Positions 6,824-13,611 of a stretch of DNA of 13,881 bases are shown one piece after another. This DNA is from Pelomicrobium sp036803785. Lineage in GTDB: Bacteria; Pseudomonadota; Gammaproteobacteria; Burkholderiales; UBA6910. The stretch covers positions 1 through 13,881 of the forward strand of contig NZ_DAIRTR010000083.1 of NCBI RefSeq assembly GCF_036803785.1. The letters are read 5' to 3'. Made by a program: the position numbers and the translations under genes. Position 1 is the stretch's first letter; each line of letters starts with the position of its first letter. The notes under the pieces are model-generated. The model was not told where the DNA came from. It did no database searches and was given only the letters and a program-made list of their open reading frames with translations.

Positions 6824-7819
6824 ATGAACATCAAGCAGCTTGAAACCTTCTACTGGATCGAGCGGCTCGGCAGCTTCAGCGCTGCCGCCGAACGCGTCTT
6901 CGCCACCCAATCCACCGTTTCCATGCGCATCCAGGAGCTGGAGCAATCCCTGGGCGTGAAGCTGTTCGACCGCTCGCACCGCACCGCGCGCCTGACGCCG
7001 AAAGGCAAGGAGCTAGTGCCCTATGTACAACAGCTCATCGAGCTCACAGCCGAGATGCAGCGCCGCATCACCCCACCCGAATCGATGAGCGGCCTGGTTC
7101 GGGTCGGTGTGGTGGAAATCATCGCCTCCACCTGGCTTCCCCGTTTTATCCGCACGCTCCAGGAGACTTATCCCAACATCCTGCTGGAGCTGGAAGTCGC
7201 TTTGTCCTTCGAGCTGACGGAAAAGCTGCGCAACGGCTCTCTCGACGTGGTGTTCGCCCTAGGGCGCCCGCCCGGCACCAATTACGTCATCGAATCGCTC
7301 GGCTCTGTTCAACTGGAATGGATGGCAAGCCCAGCCCTGGGGATTCCAGAGGACACCGTCGCGCCCAGGGACCTGCAGCCCTGGCCCTTCATCACGCTGA
7401 ACCGGCAGTCCTATCACCATGCCCGGATCCAGACCTGGATGAAGGAAAACAAGGTGCGTTGCCGCAGAATCATCGTGTGCAACTCCATGACGGTGGCCGC
7501 CACCCTGGTCATGGCGGGCATCGGTGTGAGCCTGCTGCCGCCGCGCTGCTATCACCGCGAGATTGAGGCGAGGGCCTTGCGCATCGTTCGCACCACGGGC
7601 GGCATGGCGCCCGTGGAGTTTTTCGCCATGTATCCCCTGGACGAGTTCCAACCCCTGGCACAGCTCGTCACGGGGCTCGCCGCACGGGTGAGCGACTTCG
7701 ACCGGGCAGGCCAGGAATCCGATGGCGGCACGGCCGCGCCCCAGAGCCCGTCACCTCCTGCATCCCTGGGCAAGAAGCGCTCCCGGAAAACCCCGATTCT
7801 GGGCGGCTCCCCTTCCTAG
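6824..7819 (+). CDS. LysR-type transcriptional regulator
   Basis: The 331-residue protein starts with the classic LysR winged helix-turn-helix (residues 1-62): MNIKQLETFYWIERLGSFS, then AAAERVFATQSTVSMRIQELEQSLG and LFDRSHRTARLTPKG. A coiled linker helix follows (64-85). The effector-binding domain starts at GLVRVGVVEIIASTWLPRF. A Ser/Pro/Lys-rich tail of about 40 residues at the C-terminus is longer than usual. The ATG has GAGG seven bases upstream. It is divergent from the reductase/oxygenase/CoA-transferase operon and followed on the same strand by the TRAP genes, so it most likely controls both in response to the transported acid or an intermediate. A terminator overlaps its last codons. 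Confidence 0.93.
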   Translation: MNIKQLETFYWIERLGSFSAAAERVFATQSTVSMRIQELEQSLGVKLFDRSHRTARLTPKGKELVPYVQQLIELTAEMQRRITPPESMSGLVRVGVVEIIASTWLPRFIRTLQETYPNILLELEVALSFELTEKLRNGSLDVVFALGRPPGTNYVIESLGSVQLEWMASPALGIPEDTVAPRDLQPWPFITLNRQSYHHARIQTWMKENKVRCRRIIVCNSMTVAATLVMAGIGVSLLPPRCYHREIEARALRIVRTTGGMAPVEFFAMYPLDEFQPLAQLVTGLAARVSDFDRAGQESDGGTAAPQSPSPPASLGKKRSRKTPILGGSPS

Positions 7820-7837
7820 CCTAGAGCCAGCCCTTTT
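7801..7837 (+). terminator. Intrinsic terminator of the LysR-type gene
   Basis: GGGCGGCTC (7801-7809) pairs with GAGCC-A-GCCC (7824-7833) through nine pairs with one bulged A, and TTTT follows at 7834-7837. It overlaps the last six codons and stop of the regulator gene. The TRAP genes would therefore need their own promoter downstream. Confidence 0.55.
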
Positions 7838-7905
7838 GCCCGACATCCGTCCCTTACATCAAAAAAACCGATAAAAAATTATTCGAAAAAAACTTCTATG
7901 TTGAT

Positions 7906-7930
7906 AATCATCCTCCTTTGCAGGATGATT
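7906..7930 (+). repeat. Perfect 9-base inverted repeat (operator or leader stem)
   Basis: AATCATCCT (7906-7914) and AGGATGATT (7922-7930) are exact complements around a seven-base spacer. The dyad sits between the A/T-rich tract and the TRAP genes, where either a regulator site or an mRNA stem-loop would be plausible. Confidence 0.5.
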
Positions 7931-7995
7931 TGGCACTCATTCCGCTGCCGATAAAAAACGCATTCGCCCGGCGGTGCATCGCCCCGTCAGACCTG

Positions 7996-8018
7996 CTTTG
8001 CCGGCTTGGGCGGCAAAG
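7996..8018 (+). repeat. Perfect 8-base hairpin in the dctQ leader
   Basis: CTTTGCCG (7996-8003) and CGGCAAAG (8011-8018) are exact complements around a seven-base loop. It lies about 80 bases before the dctQ start and has no T-run, so it is more likely a leader structure than a terminator. Confidence 0.4.
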
Positions 8019-8095
8019 GCGACGAAAACGGGCATTGGCGCAAAGAGCGCGGCCTGTCGCGTTCCAGCCCCTGCAACGTCCTGGAGGTGAGGAGG

Positions 8096-8632
8096 ATGAG
8101 ACGGTTTCTCTGGTGGGTCGAAGGCTTCAACGATTTGCTGGGACGCGGGGTCTCCTGGCTGATGCTGGGAGTGGTAGGCATCTCCTTCACGGTGGCCATT
8201 CTTCGCTATGCCTTCAGCCTCGGCTGGATATGGCTGCAGGAGTCCTATGTATGGCTCCACGCCATCGTCTTCATGGTGGCCATGGGCTACACCCTGCTCT
8301 ACGACAGTCACGTGCGGGTCGACATCTTCTACCGCTCGGCAAGCCTGCGCTACAAGGCCTGGGTCGATCTCCTGGGAACCCTGTTCTTCCTGTTCCCTTT
8401 TCTCGGGGTCGTGTGGTGGGCCTGTTACCCCTATGTGGCCATTTCCTGGGAGCGGCTGGAGGCTTCCCGCGAGGCGGGCGGCATACCGGCCCTCTACCTG
8501 CTCAAAAGCGTTCTTCTCGTTTTCGTCATCGTTTTGCTGATCCAGGGGATCGCGGTCCTCATCCGCAGCCTCCTGGTGCTTAAAGGCGCCCGTGAGTACG
8601 GGAAGCGCTTCGATGAAAACAAGATCGTCTAG
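8096..8632 (+). CDS. dctQ: TRAP transporter small permease (DctQ family, FcbT2-like)
   Basis: This 178-residue protein has four membrane segments (about 14-40, 48-70, 86-110 and 136-165). It carries the family signature around the second and third helices: WLQESYVWLHAIVFMVAMGYTL, then SHVRVDIFY at 71-79. Together with the large permease it forms the membrane part of a Na+-driven TRAP transporter in the inner membrane. I chose the ATG at 8096 because GGAGG lies eight bases upstream (8083-8087) and MRRFLWWVEGFNDLLGRG is a normal DctQ start. A longer reading from 8006 adds 30 polar residues. The HVRVDIFY style resembles the group named for mannitol/chloroaromatic transport. The large permease gene follows after 34 bases. 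Confidence 0.92.
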   Translation: MRRFLWWVEGFNDLLGRGVSWLMLGVVGISFTVAILRYAFSLGWIWLQESYVWLHAIVFMVAMGYTLLYDSHVRVDIFYRSASLRYKAWVDLLGTLFFLFPFLGVVWWACYPYVAISWERLEASREAGGIPALYLLKSVLLVFVIVLLIQGIAVLIRSLLVLKGAREYGKRFDENKIV

Positions 8633-8666
8633 ATCCTCTGACCCAATTCACTGACGAGGTTTTCCG

Positions 8667-10049
8667 ATGGGCGGCGGTGAGCTCCTGGCCATCCTTCTGC
8701 TGGTATCGGTATGCGGCCTACTGCTCCTCGGCTATCCCGTCGCCTTCACTCTGGCCGGTGTCGGCGTCCTGTTCGCGGGACTGGGTATCGGGTTCGAGGT
8801 CTTCAATTGGCGGCTCTTTGCGGCGCTCCCCTCCCGCTATTTCGGCGTGATGACCAACGAGGTGCTGGTCGCGGTGCCGCTTTTCGTTTTCATGGGCGTT
8901 ATGCTGGAGCGGTCCAAGATCGCCGAGGACCTTCTGGTGACTTTGGGCCAGCTCTTCGGGCGGCTGCGGGGCGGGCTCGGCATCTCCGTGACCCTGGTCG
9001 GCGCGGTGCTCGCCGCCTCCACCGGGATCGTGGGCGCCACGGTGATCGCCATGGGCCTGCTCAGCCTGCCCACCATGCTGCGGGCGGGCTACGACCATCG
9101 GCTCGCCTGCGGGACCATCTGCGCCTCCGGCACCCTGGGGCAGATCATTCCCCCGTCCATCGCCCTGGTGCTGCTCGGTGACGTGCTGGCCGGTACCTAC
9201 TCGGAGTCCCAGCTCGCCCGGGGCATCGTGGCGGTCAAGCCGTTTTCGGTAATCGATCTGTTCGCCGGGGCCTTCATCCCTGGGCTGGTGCTCGTCGCCC
9301 TGTACGTAATCTACTTGACCGCGGTCGCGTTCTTTCAACCGCAGAAGTGCCCGCCCTTGTACGACGCGACGGTCGCGGGCTGGGCCCTGGCCCGCAAGGT
9401 GGCCACCGCGCTCATCCCGCCGGCCTTTCTGGTGATCGCAGTCCTCGGCTCAATCCTCGCGGGGCTGGCAACGCCCAGCGAGGCAGCCTCTTTCGGCGCC
9501 GTCGGCGCTACCCTGCTCGCCCTGCTCCGGCGCCAGTTGTCTTTGTCCGTCCTGCGGGAGGTGGTCCAGGTCACCACCCGCATCACCTGCATGGTGTTCG
9601 GCATCCTCCTTGGCGCCTCCGTGTTCTCCCTCACCTTCCGGGGGCTCGGCGGGGACCGCATGGTGGCCGAGTTCTTCACCAGCCTCCCGGGCGGCTTCTT
9701 CAGCGCCCTGTTGCTCATCATGATCGTGGTATTCCTCCTTGGGTTCATCCTTGACTTCATCGAGATCGTCTTCATCGTCGTTCCCATCGTCGCCCCGGCG
9801 CTCCTCATGATGGACGTGAACCCGATCTGGCTGGGGGTGATGTTCGCCATGAATCTGCAGACGAGCTTCCTCACGCCTCCTTTCGGCTGGGCGCTGTTCT
9901 ACCTGCGCGGCGTAGCTCCCGCCGAGGTGCGTACCGGGGACATCTATCGCGGGATCCTCCCCTTCGTCCTCCTACAGCTCGTGGCGCTGGCGATACTCGC
10001 CCAGTTCCCTGCCCTCGCCACCTGGCTGCCCAGCGTGATCTTCGACTGA
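8667..10049 (+). CDS. dctM: TRAP transporter large permease (DctM family, FcbT3-like)
   Basis: This 460-residue protein has about twelve membrane segments and is slightly longer than the usual 425-440 residues. Family motifs are visible: PLFVFMGVMLERS (71-83), the helix-hairpin region TGIVGATVIAMGLLSLP (119-135), ICASGTLGQIIPPSI (151-165), and the C-terminal LQTSFLTPPFGWALFYLRGVAP (about 394-415), typical of the chloroaromatic/keto-acid TRAP branch. It is the elevator-type transport subunit that accepts substrate from the periplasmic binding protein and imports it with sodium. The ATG has ACGAGG seven bases upstream. It forms an operon with the small permease. The binding-protein gene lies 318 bases downstream and appears to have its own promoter. 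Confidence 0.94.
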   Translation: MGGGELLAILLLVSVCGLLLLGYPVAFTLAGVGVLFAGLGIGFEVFNWRLFAALPSRYFGVMTNEVLVAVPLFVFMGVMLERSKIAEDLLVTLGQLFGRLRGGLGISVTLVGAVLAASTGIVGATVIAMGLLSLPTMLRAGYDHRLACGTICASGTLGQIIPPSIALVLLGDVLAGTYSESQLARGIVAVKPFSVIDLFAGAFIPGLVLVALYVIYLTAVAFFQPQKCPPLYDATVAGWALARKVATALIPPAFLVIAVLGSILAGLATPSEAASFGAVGATLLALLRRQLSLSVLREVVQVTTRITCMVFGILLGASVFSLTFRGLGGDRMVAEFFTSLPGGFFSALLLIMIVVFLLGFILDFIEIVFIVVPIVAPALLMMDVNPIWLGVMFAMNLQTSFLTPPFGWALFYLRGVAPAEVRTGDIYRGILPFVLLQLVALAILAQFPALATWLPSVIFD

Positions 10050-10168
10050 TCCCCCTCCTCTTCGGGCTTTTTTCACCCGCGGCACCCCCGTGGGCGATTG
10101 CCCGCAAGCGACGGGATCCCCTGCGGCCGATGCCGGGAAATGATCATATTTTTCAATTCGAGCTCATC
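10050..10168 (+). other. Intergenic stretch after dctM
   Basis: A short CCC/GGG pairing followed by six T residues (about 10052-10076) and a CCCGCGG/CCGTGGG dyad (about 10077-10095) follow the stop. Neither makes a convincing terminator: the first stem is very short, and the second has its T-run upstream. No coding sequence is evident. Confidence 0.3.
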
Positions 10169-10209
10169 GGAAAATATCGTTTGAGGTGATATTTCCTCTC
10201 CCCGATACT
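10169..10209 (+). promoter_or_regulatory. dctP promoter with a LysR-type dyad over the -35
   Basis: TTGAGG (10181-10186) and GATACT (10204-10209) are separated by 17 bases and match sigma-70 hexamers at 4 of 6 positions each. A near-perfect dyad, GGAAAATATC (10169-10178) and GATATTTCC (10188-10196), is centred on 10183 and covers the -35. Its core ATATC-N9-GATAT contains T-N11-A, the LysR-type box. The half-site GATATTT also occurs at 6512-6518 in front of the Rieske operon, which points to a shared regulator. Transcription would start near 10216, leaving about 150 bases of leader. Confidence 0.5.
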
Positions 10210-10367
10210 AGGATTCGATCTCGATTCGGCGACTCTCCCCGCGACCGGCGATCGCGCGTGGCGGCCGCGGCAAGTCCATGCATACACCCTGGGGCGCTGA
10301 GAGAGGAAAGGCGTCCTTGCGCCAGGCGCAAGGAGGAAGAGGCCAACTTTGTAGGAGGAGTGGAAAC

Positions 10368-11480
10368 ATGAGGGACGTCAAACGACGGAAGTTTTTGAAA
10401 AGCGCTGCGGTGGCCACCGCCGCGGCGGCCGCCGCGGGTTTCTCGGCGCCTGCCATCTCCCAGAACCGGATCAAGTGGACCATGGTGACCACTTGGCCGC
10501 GCAACCTTCCCGGCCTGGGAACCGGCGCCCAGTATTTCGCCGACATGGTCACCAAAACCTCCGGCGGAAAGTTCACCATCGAGCTCTATCCCGCCGGCGA
10601 AATCGTGCCGGCGCTGGAGGCGATCGACGCGGTGGGCAGGGGCACGGTGGAAGCCGGCCACGGCTGCCCGTATTACTGGAAAGGCAAGGCGCTGGCCGCC
10701 CAGTTTCTGAGCAACTTCCCCTTCGGCCTCACGGCCCAGGAATACAACGCCTGGTACTACTTCGGTGGTGGCAAGGAGCTCGCGGACAAGGTCTACCGGG
10801 AGCAGCTCGGCTGTAAGTTCGTGCTCTGCGGCAACACCGGCGTGCAGGCGCCTGGCTGGTCGCGCAAGGAGATCAAGTCACTTGCCGACTTCAAGGGCCT
10901 GAAAATGCGCATGCCCGGCATCGCCGCCGAGGCTATGCAGCGCCTCGGCGCCGTCGTGGTGAACGTGCTGGGCAGTGAGGTCACGGCCGCCCTGGCCTCG
11001 GGGGCGGTCGATTGGGTCGAATGGAACAACCCCTATGGCGAGGCTTCCCTCGCCTTCTACCGCTACGCCAAGTACTACTACACCCCTGGCTGGCACGAGT
11101 CCGGCACGTCCCTCGAGCTCTTCGTCAACAGCAAGGCCTGGGACAGTCTTTCCGCCGAGAACAAGTTGCTGGTGGAGCAGTGCGCCTACGCCACCAACGT
11201 GCGCATGCTGAGCGAGTTCGTCTGGTACAGCGGCCCGCAGTTGGAGGAGTACGTGACCAAGCACGGCGTCCAGGTGAAGGTGATCGACGACGAATCTCTG
11301 GTCGCCATCGGTAACGCGGTAGGGGAAGTGATCGGGGACATCATCGCCAAGGACAAAAACAGCCGTGAAGTCTATGCCAGCCTGATGAAGGCCCGGCAGC
11401 TGCAGATGCCCTACAGCAAGAACACGGAGGGCGAGTTCCTTCGGGCCCGCTCCCTGCCGTACAGGCTCCCGAAGGTATAA
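10368..11480 (+). CDS. dctP: TRAP transporter substrate-binding protein, Tat-exported (DctP family, TakP/FcbT1-like)
   Basis: This 370-residue periplasmic receptor starts with a twin-arginine signal, KRRKFLKSAAV, an alanine-rich core and APAISQ near residue 32. The mature part resembles the Rhodobacter TakP alpha-keto acid binder: GNTGVQAPGWSRKEI (155-169), DFKGLKMRMPGIAAEAMQRLG (174-194), and VDWVEWNNPYGE, whose Glu218-Trp219 correspond to the cation/carboxylate site of TakP. The ligand is therefore probably a keto acid or other carboxylate such as an aromatic acid. The ATG at 10368 follows AGGAGGAG by seven bases. An upstream in-frame start at 10278 is unlikely. It lies downstream of the permease genes but has a separate promoter and strong ribosome site, fitting the higher amounts needed of a binding protein. 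It faces the cytochrome b561 gene tail to tail. Confidence 0.94.
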   Translation: MRDVKRRKFLKSAAVATAAAAAAGFSAPAISQNRIKWTMVTTWPRNLPGLGTGAQYFADMVTKTSGGKFTIELYPAGEIVPALEAIDAVGRGTVEAGHGCPYYWKGKALAAQFLSNFPFGLTAQEYNAWYYFGGGKELADKVYREQLGCKFVLCGNTGVQAPGWSRKEIKSLADFKGLKMRMPGIAAEAMQRLGAVVVNVLGSEVTAALASGAVDWVEWNNPYGEASLAFYRYAKYYYTPGWHESGTSLELFVNSKAWDSLSAENKLLVEQCAYATNVRMLSEFVWYSGPQLEEYVTKHGVQVKVIDDESLVAIGNAVGEVIGDIIAKDKNSREVYASLMKARQLQMPYSKNTEGEFLRARSLPYRLPKV

Positions 11481-11530
11481 GGCGGCGTGTTCGGGCCAAG
11501 GCCCCCGGCGCGGCCGAGGGCCGCCGCCTT
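11479..11530. terminator. Stem-loop between convergent dctP and cytochrome b561 genes
   Basis: AAGGCGGC (11479-11486), overlapping the dctP stop, pairs exactly with GCCGCCTT (11523-11530). Further dyads (GGCC-AA-GGCC, CGGCGCGGCCG) lie inside the loop. Being symmetric, it could end transcription from both sides. The T-run is short (TTT), so strength is uncertain. Confidence 0.45.
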
Positions 11531-12114
11531 TACGGCAGCATGCGGTGGAACACCCCGTCCCGGCGCAGGAGGTGCTGGAGCGCGGCGACCACGTGCACAG
11601 TGATCAGGACGATGAAGACATAGGATGTGGTCACGTGGATGGTGGTGAACGTCTGATTGACCAGCTCGTGCTCCCAGCCCAGCTTGGGAAACGGCAGCCC
11701 GAAGAACTTCATCGGGTACTTGGTGAAGGAGGAGGAGAGGTAGCCAGAAAGGGGCATCAGCACCATGCACAGGTAGAGCAGGCGGTGATTGATGGCCGCC
11801 GCCCGGATCTTCCACGCCGGCAGGAACGCCGGCAACGCCGGGGCCGGATGGGTCAGGCGCCAGGCAATGCGCAGCCCAATGAGCATGGCCGTGGTCAAGC
11901 CCATGGATTTGTGGAACGCGAAAAACCAGGAGCGCTCCGGGGAGCCTTTGGGCAGGTCCACCATGTACCAGCCGAGGGCGAACTGGCTGAAGATTAGGAC
12001 AGCAATCCCCCAGTGCAGCAGAATCGCCACCCAGTGATACCGCTCGCCACCGCGCCCCAGGGCCCCCAGAGGTGCCCGCGGCGCCCCTGCCGCTATCTGA
12101 TCACCACGCCCCAT
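11530..12114 (-). CDS. Cytochrome b561 family diheme membrane protein
   Basis: This 194-residue protein has four membrane helices. Histidines are placed for two b hemes: His27/His34 in HWVAILLHWGIAVLIF, His68 in FAFHKSMGL, and His160/His174 in helix 4 (TTIHVTTSYVFIVLITVH). His110 precedes helix 3. It belongs to the bacterial b561 (CybB/YceJ) group that oxidises or reduces quinones and passes electrons across the inner membrane. The ATG at 12114 has GGGAG about eight bases upstream. It overlaps the 3' end of the propeller gene by 22 bases, so the two are translationally linked and form one unit. With pqqA upstream, it may take electrons from a PQQ-dependent periplasmic reaction, but no dehydrogenase gene is in the window. 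Confidence 0.9.
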   Translation of the reverse strand: MGRGDQIAAGAPRAPLGALGRGGERYHWVAILLHWGIAVLIFSQFALGWYMVDLPKGSPERSWFFAFHKSMGLTTAMLIGLRIAWRLTHPAPALPAFLPAWKIRAAAINHRLLYLCMVLMPLSGYLSSSFTKYPMKFFGLPFPKLGWEHELVNQTFTTIHVTTSYVFIVLITVHVVAALQHLLRRDGVFHRMLP

Positions 12115-13043
12115 GGCCGCACTCCCACCGGGATTTCGCGCAAGACCTTGTCAGTGCCGGTGTCGATCACGGACACCGAATCGGAACGGCCATTGGCCAC
12201 GTAGAGCTTCTTGCCGTCGGGCGTGATGGCCATGTTCCAAGGGCGCTTGCCCACCGGCACCGTGGCGACGATGCGGTTTTCAGCGGTATCGATCACCGAC
12301 ACGGTCGCATCCCTGCCGTTGGACACGTACACTTTCTTGCCGTCCGGGCGCACGGCGACCCCGTTGGAATAGTTGCCTGCCTTGATGACGGCGAGCACCT
12401 TGTGACCCGCCACGTCGATGGCGTAGACCTCGTTCGCCAGCTCGCAGGCCACGTAGGCACGGCTACCGTCGGGCAGGAAGCCGATGCCCCGCGGCCGGCG
12501 CCCCACCGGGATCGTGGTCACCTGCTCGCGCTTGGCCACGTCGATCACGTCCACCTGCTCGGCCTCCTCGGCGCTCACGTACAGCCACTTCCCGTCCGGG
12601 CTGAAGACCGCGTGCTCCGGGTTATGCCCCTGCACCTTGACGCTGAATCGCTTCTGGTTGGTGGCCGTCTCGATGAAGGCAACACTGTTGGACAGTTCCA
12701 CCGCCGCCACCACCCATCTGCCGTCGGGCGAGATGCTCACCCCCTCTGGCGACTCGCCCAGCGCCACCTGGCCGACGGCGGCGCGCTTTTCTAGATCCAC
12801 GATGACCAGCGCGTTATTGGGCTGGTCGCTCACGTAAAGATACTTGCCGTCCTTGCTGATCGCGAGACCCCGCGGCTTCTTCCCTGCCTGGATTTCGGCG
12901 ATCACCTTGTCCTCCCGGGTGTCGATCACCGAAATGGTGCCGCTCTCCTCGTTCGGCACATAGGCGAGCGGGACGGCCCAGCTCCAAAGCGGCACGAGAA
13001 ACAGCAGCCAAGGGATCCGGCCGAGGGGGAAACGACGCTTCAT
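12093..13043 (-). CDS. Seven-bladed YVTN beta-propeller protein (PQQ-associated type), exported
   Basis: This 316-residue protein starts with a signal peptide (MKRRFPLGRIPWLLFLVPLWSWA) cut near residue 23. It then has seven repeats of about 42 residues, each starting with a YVxN-like strand at about 28, 70, 112, 155, 197, 239 and 281. Each has a VSVIDT-type strand and a VGxxPxGxxxxPDGKxxY turn. The size, seven repeats and location beside pqqA match the family of propeller proteins described with PQQ-dependent alcohol catabolism operons. The biochemical role of that family is not known. There is no heme motif and no PQQ-dehydrogenase tryptophan-docking motif, so it is not itself a quinoprotein dehydrogenase. 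AAAGGAG precedes the ATG. It is transcribed with the b561 gene and perhaps from the pqqA promoter. Confidence 0.9.
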   Translation of the reverse strand: MKRRFPLGRIPWLLFLVPLWSWAVPLAYVPNEESGTISVIDTREDKVIAEIQAGKKPRGLAISKDGKYLYVSDQPNNALVIVDLEKRAAVGQVALGESPEGVSISPDGRWVVAAVELSNSVAFIETATNQKRFSVKVQGHNPEHAVFSPDGKWLYVSAEEAEQVDVIDVAKREQVTTIPVGRRPRGIGFLPDGSRAYVACELANEVYAIDVAGHKVLAVIKAGNYSNGVAVRPDGKKVYVSNGRDATVSVIDTAENRIVATVPVGKRPWNMAITPDGKKLYVANGRSDSVSVIDTGTDKVLREIPVGVRPWGVVIR

Positions 13044-13070
13044 CCTTTCTCCTTTCTTTACGCGGATGGT

Positions 13071-13100
13071 TTCCAGCCCGTGGTCCGATCTGGGCTGGAA
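13071..13100 (-). repeat. 9-base inverted repeat upstream of the propeller gene
   Basis: TTCCAGCCC (13071-13079) and GGGCTGGAA (13092-13100) are exact complements around a 12-base spacer, about 28 bases upstream of the propeller start. It could be an operator or an mRNA stem near the ribosome site. Confidence 0.45.
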
Positions 13101-13177
13101 GGGAGCGAAGAGCTCCCCGCACAGGTTTTTCTTCTGCGTTAGGACGCCGTGTTTCGAATGAGTTCCGGCGCGATCGA

Positions 13178-13199
13178 GCCGCCGGGCTCCCCCGGCGGC
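13178..13199 (-). repeat. GC-rich 9-base hairpin between pqqA and the propeller gene
   Basis: GCCGCCGGG (13178-13186) and CCCGGCGGC (13191-13199) pair perfectly around a four-base loop. It is very stable as RNA but lacks a T-run on either strand. It lies in the 238-base pqqA/propeller gap and could reduce read-through or protect the upstream pqqA message. Confidence 0.5.
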
Positions 13200-13254
13200 C
13201 CGACCGCATGGTTACGGCATGCACTTTCCCCCGGCACGGGCCCGCGATCGCCTG

Positions 13255-13274
13255 CCCGCTCGGAAGAAAGCGGG
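13255..13274 (-). repeat. Hairpin directly after pqqA
   Basis: CCCGCT (13255-13260) and AGCGGG (13269-13274) pair around an eight-base loop, starting about eight bases past the pqqA stop. There is no T-run, so mRNA stabilisation is as likely as termination. Confidence 0.35.
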
Positions 13275-13281
13275 AGACGCT

Positions 13282-13356
13282 TCAGCGATTGGCGATGTAC
13301 ATCGTGACTTCGAAGCCAAAGCGCATGTCGCTGAATTGGGGTTTGGTCCAGGCCAT
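13282..13356 (-). CDS. pqqA: PqqA, precursor peptide of the cofactor pyrroloquinoline quinone
   Basis: This 24-residue peptide reads MAWTKPQFSDMRFGFEVTMY followed by IANR. The E-V-T-M-Y core places Glu16 and Tyr20 at the x3 spacing that PqqE cross-links to start PQQ formation. W-T-K-P near the N-terminus and the A-N-R end are also typical of PqqA. It has an excellent AGGAGG Shine-Dalgarno six to seven bases before the ATG. The gene was found by direct reading because it is too short for usual ORF thresholds. No pqqB, C, D or E follows: the next genes on the strand are the YVTN propeller and cytochrome b561, and upstream is a divergent tonB-like gene. It is therefore an orphan or additional copy relative to a pqqBCDE set that must lie elsewhere if PQQ is made. 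Confidence 0.95.
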   Translation of the reverse strand: MAWTKPQFSDMRFGFEVTMYIANR

Positions 13357-13611
13357 CGTGATACCTCCTTCAATGTTGGAATGGAAACACCCGGACGCGA
13401 TCCGGGAGGGACGCCCAGGGCTTGTTCCCGGGGCTTCCCGGACTTAATCTTCGGCGCAGCCCAGCGCCCGGGACAGTCGGGAAATCGTGACCCGGGACTC
13501 ATGATTTTCATGATCGTTCACTGCTTTATTTACCAGGGCTCGGCGTTGCACTAGGCTAGCCCTATTGTTTCACGATCCCTGCCCAGGGCGGCCTCGTATG
13601 AGGGCGTGTTC
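13357..13611. promoter_or_regulatory. Divergent promoter region between pqqA and the right tonB-like gene
   Basis: About 255 bases without a supported gene. The stretch is GC-rich near pqqA and A/T-richer at 13500-13570. It contains the double TCATGA motif at 13499-13513. I found no pair of hexamers good enough to name a sigma-70 promoter on either strand. Confidence 0.35.
13499..13513. repeat. Symmetric TCATGA-TTT-TCATGA element
   Basis: Two copies of the self-complementary hexamer TCATGA are separated by TTT, so the block is both a direct and an inverted repeat. It lies roughly midway between pqqA and the tonB-like gene and is a candidate operator for one or both. Confidence 0.4.

Larger units (their letters stand above)
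7838..8095 (+). promoter_or_regulatory. Promoter and long leader region of the TRAP permease genes
   Basis: This gap holds no gene I can support. An A/T-rich tract at 7861-7910, unlike its GC-rich surroundings, contains -10-like hexamers (GATAAT at 7903-7908) without a clear -35. A perfect dyad AATCATCCT/AGGATGATT lies at 7906-7930. Directly after it is TGGCAC-N5-CCGC (7931-7945): a good sigma-54 -24 element with a poor -12. A second perfect hairpin lies at 7996-8018. Open frames that cross the region run into dctQ in another phase and look like shadows. Confidence 0.4.

Noticed and set aside
7918..8583. Frame of 221 residues starting in the dctQ leader
   Set aside because: Most of it overlaps dctQ in another phase, and dctQ has the membrane helices and signature residues.
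10077..10095. CCCGCGG/CCGTGGG dyad after dctM as an intrinsic terminator
   Set aside because: The T-run lies upstream of the stem on the coding strand, the wrong side for termination of dctM.
12072..12794. Plus-strand frame opposite the propeller gene with repeated His/Gly/Asp blocks
   Set aside because: The repeats are the complement of the YVTN repeat DNA, not an independent repeat protein.
12093..13043. Direct DNA repeats suggestive of a CRISPR-like or satellite array
   Set aside because: The roughly 126-base periodicity equals 42 codons and follows the protein's propeller repeats. Copies are diverged and there are no spacers.
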